A DNA stretch of 64,000 nt, taken from assembly GCF_905147045.1 (NCBI RefSeq), contig NC_065905.1:4898001-4962000 (forward strand), read 5' to 3'. Position 1 is the first letter of the stretch. Each line of letters opens with the position of its first letter. Both the position numbers and the translations under genes were made by a program. Below the pieces are notes generated by a model. It searched no databases, had not been told where the DNA came from, and worked only from the letters and a program-made list of their open reading frames with translations. This document shows, piece by piece, positions 23,024 to 35,000 of this stretch. This stretch comes from Nymphalis io. Taxonomy: Eukaryota > Arthropoda > Insecta > Lepidoptera > Nymphalidae.

Positions 23024-26000
23024 CTGGAAATACAAAAAGCATATTCATTAACGATAAAATTCGATGATAAAGGTATACAGAACAGAACAGAAACAGCCTC
23101 TTAATGTCCCACTGCTGGGCTAAGGCATCCTCTCCCTTTTTGGGGAGAAGGTTTAGAGCTTATTCCACCACGCTGCTCCAATGCGGGTTGGTAGAATACA
23201 CATGTGACATAATTTCAATGAAATTAGACGCATGCAGGTTTCCTCACGTTTTCCTTCACCGTCAAGCAGGAGATGAATTATAATTACAAATTAAGCACAT
23301 GAAAATTCAGTGGTGCTTGCCCCGGTTTGAACCCACGATCATCGGTTAAGATTCACGCGTTGTAACCAATAGGCCATCTCGTCTTTTTACTCATTTTCTT
23401 TACTCTACTCAACCTAACATCATGAAATTTTGACACGTTGTCAGGGTACAGAAACGGGCATAGGGTATCTAACAATTCTCCCCACTCATACGCGGGCTAT
23501 CCACGAGCGGAGACTAGGTTAGAATAAAATAAATTTCTTCAAAGTACACGTCTTATAAGTTATTATAGTAATTTAAATTAAATCTTGAAAAAATACGAAT
23601 CTTTGTAAAAATTCAAATCTGCCTTTAAGAGCTTAATTAATGCAAACGTAGTTCTTTTTATTTATTTATATATTAAGATTCTCCAGGAGTAATTACACCA
23701 ATACAACATTAAAAAAAACCAAGAATAACTACTAGCTTAAAACTAGGTGCATTACCTATTAAGTATAAAACCTCATACAATGAAAAATGATATGAAGGAG
23801 TAAGCTCCTTCGTATCGTATTATAAAGTTTTTTATGATATATTATGTTATGAAAATTAAAAAGTTACAGAAAAAAATACGTAATACAGGAAATAAGAGAA
23901 AAAAAGACAATCGAAAAAAATAGATAATGATAACAATAAATAATCAAATGGCAAATAATTCGGAAAACATTTTCTTGTGGAACTTAAATGAATAATATGG
24001 ATCTAGGGAGGCTCTGTGTTCATTTATGATTTTACAAAAACTTGCTATCGGTGAGTTACTTCCTAAAACATTATTACGAAGAGGTCTAGGTAAAGGGGTT
24101 AATTATAACTATGGGTAATTCTTATTATAAATGCCTCTAAAAGATTTACTTCTGGAGGTTTCGAATTTCAACCTCATTCCACCGCTCTGCGTTGGTTACG
24201 CAAAATTTATTCCATTAGATCACGAGATGAATTATGAATTATTATACGTACACACAAATTAAGCACGTGCTCTAACTATTGGGCCGTACTGGCTCTAGAC
24301 GAATACAGTCCTTATAATATTTGTATATTAAAATCATATGAATTTGTATAAAAAGGTATATAATATTTGTCTTATAACTACGTCTAGCTATCTAATTAGT
24401 TTTTTTTTATGAAGGAAGTTTAAGTGATTCAATTAAATATTACATTTTTTTTTCAATCTTACGTAATTCTTCACGAGTAAATCATAGCATCGAATGCATG
24501 TTCTCAGTTACATCATTTCAGACAATCTTTATATAAAGCGACACAGATACGTCATAGGACATAGCAACCCATTTTTATAACAAGATTTTATTTAACACCT
24601 TTTACTATGTGGGTGTGAAGCTTTATATAAATTTTAAGGCTCTAAGAATGCATATTTTATTAAAAGAAAATAAAAACCTTTTGAAAATAGAGTATTCATT
24701 CATATCTATAATTAAAAAACAGCCACTTTTTTTAATTTATGGATGTGGATGGAGAACGTGCTGTAAAATAGCTCATTTTATTAACAACATTAATATTAAC
24801 AGCCTGTGAATGTCCCATTGCTGGACTAAGGCCTCCTCTCCTTTTTTTGAGAAGTTTTGAAGCTTATTCCACCAGTCTGCTCCAATGCGGGAAGGTGAAA
24901 TATACATGACAGAATTTCAGTGAAATTAGACACATGAAGGTTTCCTCGCTATGTTTTCCTTCACCGTCAAACACGAGATGAAATATAAACACAAATTAAG
25001 AACATGAAAATTCACTTATTTAGAAACAAATGTTTGCCTATAGCATAAGCAGATTCGATTCTGACTCCTTACGTTACTGTCGGACTTAACCTACCCACAT
25101 CTAACGTCAATTAGGATTAACGCTTAACTGGGGCAAATAGGAACATGCAAAATAATTCTTCAAATCCAGGATTGCTATTTTACTTAAAAAAAAAAAACAA
25201 TTTTAATGAAATGTCGTTATCGTATCGTCAGCGTCAAGCTTAATATGATTCAGTCTCGTTAATTCGATACACGGAGGCTTCCGTGCTCCGACGCATATAA
25301 ATGTAATATTAGTTAATTTTATTTTGACCTAGAGGACGATACAAGGCTACTCGTAGGAAAACATCAGACTCAACAATTAAGGTCAGTTGTATTTGACACT
25401 TTACAAGTAATTCATATGATTAAGGTATACATTTGCATATAATAATGTTTAATTTAAAAATAATTATTGGATTATTCTTCGCTATTTTTAAATACTCATA
25501 AATATGACAAGGTAATCATGGAAATGCTAGTTTCGCGCGCAAATGATTAGAGGGGGTTTCCAAAGGTGAAAGCGCATTAACGATGTGCGAACTATGGGCG
25601 ATGATCACTTCCCATCAGGAAGCCTATTTACTAGTCCGCCTACGTATAGTAAAAAAAATATATTTGTTCGGCAGAATGTGCTTATTTCAGGAACTACTAA
25701 AAACCAAAAGAACAAAGCGGCAACGTTATCGCGGGTGAAACCGAAGCATATTATAATAAAGAATTTGGCTTGATGTAAGCTAAATTTTTCTATACTTTAT
25801 TCAAGCTAATTGAAATTGTCATATAACAAATCAATCGTAAAGCTACCGGTACGGAATGTAGATTTTATCGAAAGAATAAAAAAATCAGTCTATTTATAAA
25901 AGGAGGAACTTTTAAATACAATATATATATGTATATATCCTTAATTTTGTTTGGTACATGTTTTGTTATAATATTGCATAGAAGATGTCACGTAAAGATG

Positions 26001-29000
26001 TTTTTGTTATCGACACGAGACAAATTGCCTAATTTATGCAACAGTCGACAAGACCTTTCGTAAAATGGCGAGGTTACCTTCGAAACTCGATTCAAGAGAT
26101 ATGACTCTATTAGAGGTCAATATTAAGAAAAATATTGACTCGATTTTAACGAAGAACGCAGTTTTGATTTAGATATTTTAATCTTCTTAGGATATTTTTG
26201 CAGTCTAGATAGTACATAACATCTTAGTTCTGAAGATTGGTGGTGCATTGACGATGTAAGGATTGGTTAATATTTTTTACAACACCACGAGTATATGCGG
26301 TCGTGATCATGAATTTAGTGACCCATTTGTCAGTCCACCTACTTTTCACAATAGAAAAATAATAAGGATTTTCTTTTAGTTAGAGCGTATAATGCAAGTT
26401 GATTGTCTCGTTGGTCTAGTGGCTAGAAATAAGGCCGCGGCTCCCGAGGGCTTCAAACCTCAGGTCAGGCTGATAACTTGATAAAAAGTTATTGGGATTT
26501 TTGCTCTGGAAGTTGAATATGTGTGCATTCCAGTAAAGCCGCTGATCCTGCACCTGAACTCTTTCCGGTCGTGTCGGATGGCCCATCGCATTATGAGAAA
26601 GAGAGATGATGAGAGTGCACCTGTGTTTGTACATTCACTTGCGCACTTATAATATGTCCTGCTCAGTTGTCAGCTAATATATTTTGAGATTGGAGGACAT
26701 CATCATAATGCAAGTTTGCATACGATACAAGTACTTTCTCCAATCAGCATGAACCAATGTTAATCGGATTACCAGCACAAGTATCTCACAATGTTTATTA
26801 TTACTACTAAAAATAAAATACTACATCCAGTTAAATAAAATGAAACTTACTACCATATTATTGTAATTATTATTTTACACCCGTGATATGTTGACAACCG
26901 ACTTATTATAAATATTTTTGATGCGCATATTCTTGAAATGATACAATTATGATTGTCAATATCGCATGTCACTTTCTGACATTTCACGACCGATTTATGC
27001 GGTGAGTTTAGTGTTTATACAGGATAGCCATACTGTTCAAATCACAGTTCAGATAAAACTTAATTAAATAATCAAATTGTTGTAAATACACGATTTAAGG
27101 AAATAAATTTATTTTCATAAATGTATTTTTTATTTAAAAAAAAACGGCAATAAGGTAATACATTGAACATACTTATTGCACTATTTTTATACAGTTCCGT
27201 ATCCTGGAGATGTTTAAATGATATTTAAACCTACATCTAAAACAATATTATTATTTCTCATAATTATATGTGATATTGGGCCTTTTATTATAATCTGTTT
27301 CTTTGTAATTACTTATTTTTTATTTATATGTTTTATTTACTTTTAAACGAAACTTTAAATTGCAATTTCATATTTACGTATGGTTAATTCAAATGTATTG
27401 GCCGGTGACACTATCTTTTTTTTTTTAAATTATACGTGTAGTTGACCAAGGTCACGATGACTACCTCGTCCAAATGGACTCGTAAAAATAGTGATTATAT
27501 AATAAATATATGTCGATAATTTTTTTTTTTTTTTTATATTCGCCGGGAGGGCAAATGACTCTACTCCACCTGATGGTAAGTGGTAGTAGAGTCCAAACGC
27601 GACGACGGCCAGTACAGACGGGAAAAACGTTCTGCACTAGCCGCCTTCGCCTTGCCGGCCCGCAAGATGCCTCTTCACGCCTCGTTTGAAGGAACCCGGG
27701 TTGTAAGAGGAGGGGAACACGTGAGCTGGTAAGGAATTCCATTTTTTGGAAGTGCGACAAAGAAAGGAGTTGCCAAATTTCTTTGTTCGCGATGGAATTG
27801 ATGTCACAGTTAGGCGGTGACATCGAGAACCAGCTCGCGTGGACTTAAGAAGGAAGGGGGAAGCGGGAATTAGAGAGAATAATTCCTCAGAGCACTCGCC
27901 GTGATACAGTCGATAGAAAGCGCTCAGTGCTGCTATCTCACGACACAATTGTAAAGGTTCAAGGGTGTTTGTGACCTTTACGTCGCCAATAATGCGTACG
28001 GCACGTCGCTGCAACCGGTCCAAGGCCTCAAGTAGGTACTTAGCGGAGCCATCCCAAAGGTGCGAGCAATATTCCACGCAAGACCGTACATGTATTTTGT
28101 ACAGCAAGCACAGTTGTTGTGGCGTGAAAAATCGCCGCACCTTGTTCAGAACTCCGAGTTTCCGTGAAGCTGTTTTTATAACAGCCTCGATGTAATCCCT
28201 TGGACTAAGGTCGCAGCGAACGTCAATCCCCAGCATGGCGATTTTGCTTTGCATCACCAGCGGAGTACCACAGAGGGAGGGAAGAGGGGAAAATGTTGAC
28301 TTTTTCGCCGTGAGAGCGCATACCTGTGTTTTCTTGGCATTAAACTCAAAAAGATTATCAGAGCCCCATTTGGCGATGAGCTCTAACGTCCTATCGAGTT
28401 CAATGACAAGATTCTCCCGCCTCTCCTCAGTTTCCGCCCGCCCAGCCACTGCGCGTCCGTGGTATCCACCATGCACTGTACTATCGTCTGCATAGCAATG
28501 TATGTTCCCAAGGGAGAGCATATCATTGATATGCAAAAGAAAGAGTGTGGGAGATAGCACAGATCCCTTGGGGACCCCAGCATTCACTACATAGAATTGT
28601 GAAGCGCAACCATCTACTAAAACACGAAGGCTACGCTTGTGTAGGAAGCTGGCAATCCAGGTGCATAGCTGAGCAGGCAGACCATATGCCGGTAGCTTGG
28701 AGAGAAGACTTCTGTGCCAGACCCTGTCGAAAGCCTTAGAGATATCGAGGCTGACAGCCAACGATTCTCCATGCTTGTCGATAGCTTCACCCCAGAGGTG
28801 CGTTACGTACGCTAGATCACCTGTGGACCGTTTTGGTCGAAACCCGTACTGACGATCATTAATTAGACAGTGATCTTCTAGGTAATGGATCAGTTGGTTG
28901 TTTAAAATCCATTCCATCACCTTACAAAGTACTGAGGTGATAGCTATTGGCCGATAATTCGCCGGGTCAGACCGATCCCCTTTTTTGGGAACCGCTTGCA

Positions 29001-32000
29001 CATTAGCTCTTCTCCAAGCTTCCGGCACACTTCCCGAAGAGAGAGAAAGTTGGAACAGGCGCGTTAACACAGGAGGCAGCTCCGCTGCGCACTTCTTCAG
29101 CACTATGGCTGGTATTCCATCGGGACCGCTAGCTTTCCGTACATCAAGTGATTGCAGCTCCGCACGCACATCACGTTGCCTGATTTTGATGTCAGGCATC
29201 GTATGGCCACATGCAGGTATTGTAGGTGGCATTGCACTACAATCATCGATGACGGAATTGTCGGCAAAGAGTTTAGCCAGGAGATCAGCTTGCTCTTGCG
29301 GACTGTGAGCTAGCGATCCGTCCGGATTTCTGAGCGGTGGCAGCGAAGGTTGGCAGAAATTGTTTTGCACAGACTTGGTCAGACGCCAGAAGCTACGGGA
29401 GCCCCTAGGATGCGACACAAGGTCATGACCAATCTGTACAATGCGCTGTGCATCCGCTCTCGTGTATGCCTTTCTACAGGACTTGGAATTTTTATTATAG
29501 TTTGCTTTCAGTGAGTCAACGTTAGATGCCCCGCTAATACAGCCGTTGATCCACTTGCGATATGCCGCCTGCTTAGATGATACAGCATCGGCACATTCAC
29601 GAGTGAACCAACGGTTACGCGTACTCCTACTGACGAGATCTGAGCTAGGAATGTAGTATTCCATTCCCAGCATGATCCCGCCAGCAACAGCAGCGGCACT
29701 AGCTGACGGGTCATTCCCACTGAAGCAACGGTCCTTCCAAGGGACTGACGCATAGTAATCGCGCATACCGTCCCAATCCGCCGACTTATAGTGCCAAACG
29801 CGACGTTTGCATACCGCTAGTGGCGGCAGCTTGGCCTGTGGCACTCTGGTAGAAATAAGGCTGTGATCCGAAGAGCCAAGAGGAGCCTGAACCACAACCT
29901 GATATTCCACCGGGTGAGAAGTCAGCAGAAGGTCCAGTAGAGAAGGTGCTTGCCCATCAATGTCTGGGATCCTGGTGGGCTGATCAACCAGTTGGGTCAA
30001 GTCATGTGTGAGAGCAAAAGCATGAGCAGTCCTTCCAGCATGGTCAGTTTTGAGGGATTTCAACCAGGATTCGTGGTGAGCATTAAAATCCCCCAAAAAC
30101 ACCAATTCCGCGTTAGGAAATTGCTCTTGCGCAGCATCTGCCACCCGACTAAGATGGTCAAATAATCGGCTTGTCTCCAAGTCACCATTGTAGGATCTGT
30201 AGAGGCACACGTAGACTCGGCTCTGACGAACCAGGTCTACACGTACCACCAACATGGAGAAGGAGGGGTCCTCCAAGCAGCGCAGTCGGTGACAGCAAAC
30301 ATCCGTCCTGACGAACAAGCATACTCCGGCTTTCACTTTGAAGGATTCTTCAAGCGTGTAGCCGGGATAATTAAGGTAGCTGGTATCGGCAGGACGGAGT
30401 ATTTGTGTCTCCGTGAGAAACAACATTGCTGGCCGTGCTGTCTCGAGATGGTGGTGGACAGCATTGAGGTCAGAGTGGAGTCCTCGGATGTTAGAGAACT
30501 CGACCTCAAACAGCGTGGGTATGGTGGGGGTGTGCACCGCTGAACGACCGTTATTTCTTATTTGCGCTACCATTGGAAAAATTAGGAAAAGAGACGTGAG
30601 GCGAGCGACGTATTGCCACGATAGGGATGGGCAAAGTATGGAGGCGTGTTTTCCCAAATGTTTGCCAAAAAGGAAAATATATTGATCCGCCGGACGGAAG
30701 GGCCCCCGAACCCCCCCGGAAGTGGCCGCCGGGACCCCACCTTCCGGTCACCAACCGGCACGACGGTCCACCCCGAGATTATGCGTGGCCTGGTGGGCCA
30801 CGCATAATCATAATACATTTAGTACAATAATAATTATATAATTTTATATTTATTTTGGTTACGATAAGATAACATATTGGCCTTAGTAAACAGACCGTTA
30901 ATTATAAACAATATACATACAATTGTTGCTATTTAAATTTGATATTATCTTATTTTGCGCTAAATATTTGACAAAATGAAAAAACCTGAACTTACGGAGC
31001 TACAAATTGCAATAGTAAAAACTCTTCTTGAACAAGGGAAAACCAAACGATCTGCTGCAACAGCCATTGGTATAAGCGAGTCATGTCTTCGCAAAAGACT
31101 AAAATTAAACGTAGCTGCGTCTTCCATGGGTCGGTATTGAAATAGCTATGTTTATTTTTTGTTAAATTCACCATGCGTTCACTTACCCCAAGTGCGTCTA
31201 CTTACCCCCATAGGAGTTCATGATTTGTCTATGATTGACTCTTAACTAGTGTACTTGCTGATTTTGTTTTTTTTCCAAATTAAAGTCTAATAAATTCTCT
31301 TTTCGGAATAATACTTTTGGTTCCTTAATCCCACTGTTCTAATTCATAATCAGGCTTCAAAGGTAAAAGCGCGCACTCTACTCAAGTTAAAACTGCTGGG
31401 CTGACATAAGTGAAATCATGAGATCACAGATAATAAAACAGAATTAGCAATCACTTTGGCTGTAATTCAACAAAAAAACGTAAACATTGAAAACATAATT
31501 GGCTGAATAATAATTAAAAAAGATTAAAGAAATTTTAAGACAATGTTATTATCTTAGAAAATATTAAGCATAACGTACAAGTAGAAAAAAAACTCAAATT
31601 CATATAACTTCAAAAGTTGCTGGTTGCGGATCGGATTTAAAAAATGATTTGTAACAAACATAAACTTGAAACGTATATCCTGCCTTCTTCGTTTTTTAAA
31701 CCGTTAAAGAAAAAATAAATAAAACAAATAAACTTATTTAGTAGAAAATTTTGTGAGTTTGTATTAGTTAGCCGCCTACCGTATGACCTCGGTGGCTAAG
31801 TAACGGGATATCTGTGACACAACCCGACCATGAAGGGCGGGTTTGATTCCCGCGCGGTTCGATTTGCATGTATCGCTTCCTATATTATACTACTGAGCAA
31901 TAATGCGTAACTGTGTCAATGGAATTTTTTTGTATATTTCAAACTAGCGTTTATCAGCAGGTTCTGTCCGCGTAGATTTTACTCTGTCACTGTGCCTTAA

Positions 32001-35000
32001 TTTTAATAATGATGCTCAATCGTTAGATAATTTTAATATTTAGATTCATTATGATTTTTACTTGGTGGTAGGGCTTTGTGCAAGCCCGCCTGGGTAGGTA
32101 CCACCCACTCATAAGATATGCTACTAATGAGCAGCAATACTTAGTATTATTGTGTTCCGGTCTTAAAGGTGAGTGAGCCTAACTACATGCACAAGTGATA
32201 TAATATCTTAGTTTGTCGGATACCCAAAATTACCCAAAATTTGCGTTGTAACAGCTTTCAGTATTTAGTTAGATTAGGAAATCTTACTACTAATCTTACT
32301 TTTTAGATCAATACGCAACTGTCAAATATTTTCTCCCACGTGTCCCCTACACGAGGGGAGAGGGCGGTTGCTCGATATAAAAAAGTAGCCATAGTCTTTC
32401 GTAGGGGTTTAAGCTTCATACCAAATATCATCAAAACCGCTGGTGGTTTAGCCGTGGAAGCAGACAGACAAAGTTACTTTCGCATTGATCATTAGTATAG
32501 AAGTAGATACGTCACTAAATGTGCCCAGATAATTTATAATTAAACTAAAACTGTTTATTCGTGCAGTATAACGAATGAAATTGAGAAGATGCGAATATTC
32601 TGCCGAAAAATATTGTAAAATTATAATATAAGGACATTAAAATCTGACATATTGTCATGGACATTTACATGTCTTATAAACCTTACTGTACAGTAGAGAA
32701 TTTGATGTATCTTTTATGACTAAACGCAAGTCAGCTTAAGTCGTGTTAACGTCGTTAATTCACATTTTAACGACGTGATTACAAAACATCAAAACGTCTA
32801 CTAACACTACGTCCACATTGAACACTAAAATATTTTTAAACAAATTATTCAATAATTTAATAATATACATTCACGTACGTTTAATACTACTTAACCGTTT
32901 ACCCAAATCTGCAAAAGGGGTCGTATTCGCCCCACTGGAAAAAAGTACTCACAGAATTGACATCATAAATCTACAAACCACTATTAGAAAATAATGAAAA
33001 TTATTAAAAATTTTACACAATTTTTTTACAAGTTTTTCCTATGAAGGTACATTTGATACGAAACCTCAATAATGAGCTAGAAATATAATCACGAACCGAA
33101 GTCGTTTATAAGAAGTTATTTACAAATATTTTAAGTAAACGGACCTTCAATTGTAACTGGATACCCAAATGTTTGTTTAAAGTTAAGGCCATTTTCCACT
33201 GACGGGTACAATATATGCTTTTTATATAGATATTTCATGTTTTCCATTGTGCGGTAATAAGCGACGCCAAAGAAAAAAATAATAAGGAAAAAACAAATGA
33301 ATGACTATTTTCAAAACTGAAATGTACCAGCTAAATGAATTTGTAAATTTGAATTTGGAATTCTCAACCAAAGAGGAGATATTTCAGATCAAAGTTTGTC
33401 GTACTGTGTTTTGTACAACAAAACGCTAATTTCATATGTAAGGACCAAATATAAACAAATCTGCTATGCACTACAAACAATTCTTGGTTAATATATCTTT
33501 ATTTATATCACAACACTATTCCACATAACTATTTAATATCACTAAAATTTTACTTCCAAAATTCCTATAATAAGACATCCAAAGTACAATTTTTCGAACC
33601 CATAGTTTATATCATTAGATTATTCAAGATCTCTCGACAAATAATATTTAATGTTCATTTGTCCTCCTATTGTATTTGGATTGGGAGTATGTAACATTAT
33701 GATGAGTACTTTTGCACATTGGTTTTAAAATGTTTAATTTTTTTGGTTTGCCAGCGTCTGTGCCATATATATTTGTATGTTTAATGTCAAGTTATTACAC
33801 ACATTATAACAATATTCTTGCTTCACTTAATAACAACATAATTTCATATAAAAAGCATATGAGGTGTTGCAGTACAGACGGGAAAAACGTTCTGCACTAG
33901 CCGCCTTCGCCTTGCCGGCCCGCAAGATGCCTCTTCACGCCTCGTTTGAAGGAACCCGGGTTGTAAGAGGAGGGGAACACGAAATGACTTTATATAAATA
34001 TTAAAGACGGTCGAAATGGTTATGCATCTTTTAAAGTAGAACCCTAGCTGACATATGCAATTCAATTATGTATTATATTTAATCGAAGCAAAAAATTCTA
34101 TGTTTCCCAAATAAACTTTGGTAAGCAAAAGTTAATGGGATTTTAAGTATACATGAAGTTTTTATGTACTTTACGTTGCTTTTTTTAGTTTTAAAAACCT
34201 GTTTATACAAAAAAGGGTTTAATTGAGACGTAAAGAAAAACGATTATAAACATTTATACATCGATTTTCGATGAATTATCTTTTATAAAGTTCTGTTCTG
34301 AAGACCAATTTATAATAATATAGCCATAAAATTATGCCATGAATAATATTATAATTATGTCATAATATAGCCATAAAATTGCTTTAAATGCTATTTATTT
34401 TTGACTTTGACTTTTGTCGAATAAAGCCGAGATGGTCCAGTGGCTCGATTACACAAATAACTTAAGATCGTGAAGAAATTTCATGTGCTTACAGTAAAGT
34501 AAAAGCTTGTTGTCCCACGTATGGGCTGAGGCTTCTTCTCCACTTAAGAAGAAGGTTTGGGGCTCATTCTAGCACGCTGCTTGAATGGTTGCTTCAACAG
34601 ATTTCCTCAAGATGTTTTCCTTTACCGCCAATCACATAAGAAAATGCGTTACTATTTCCCCACTTCAATATCTCCCACCTGTTGTACATTACTTTGATAA
34701 TGAACACGGCCTTTAATTAATTTGTACGTCAAATTGTTTGAATAGTTTTTTTAATCTCATATCAAACACGCGTGACCTTTACAAAACAAACTATTTAACC
34801 ATTTGACAAACGATTTACTGTTTGTGCAACAAACATTGCCCAATGGAGAGGTAATGTTTTTAAAACGTGCCTGATTATTATTACAAGATAAACGCGAAGA
34901 ATTAGAAAAACGCTATTATTAACTTCCCAGTTATAGATACGGTTTATGTATAATTTTAATATTTGACTGCCTTGTTGGTTTAGTGGCTAGATAAAAGGCT

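Larger units (their letters stand above)
27537..30809 (-). mobile_element. Jockey/CR1-like LINE with intact ORF2
   Basis: Minus strand, so sense with the host gene whose intron it occupies. Order: fold-back 5' end (30777-30809), 5' UTR matching 3880-4090 of the dead copy, 1006-codon ORF2, 3' UTR with a strong hairpin, and an A-rich tail. It is shorter at the 5' end than the copy at 3500, so it is 5' truncated despite the whole ORF2. No clear target-site duplication was found. High similarity to the plus-strand copy shows one family active at different times. Confidence 0.92.

Noticed and set aside
28235..30830. Plus-strand frames opposite the LINE ORF2
   Set aside because: Antisense shadows of the 1006-codon reverse transcriptase frame.
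31779..31865. A functional tRNA gene
   Set aside because: A- and B-box-like words are present, but no complete cloverleaf or anticodon arm could be drawn.
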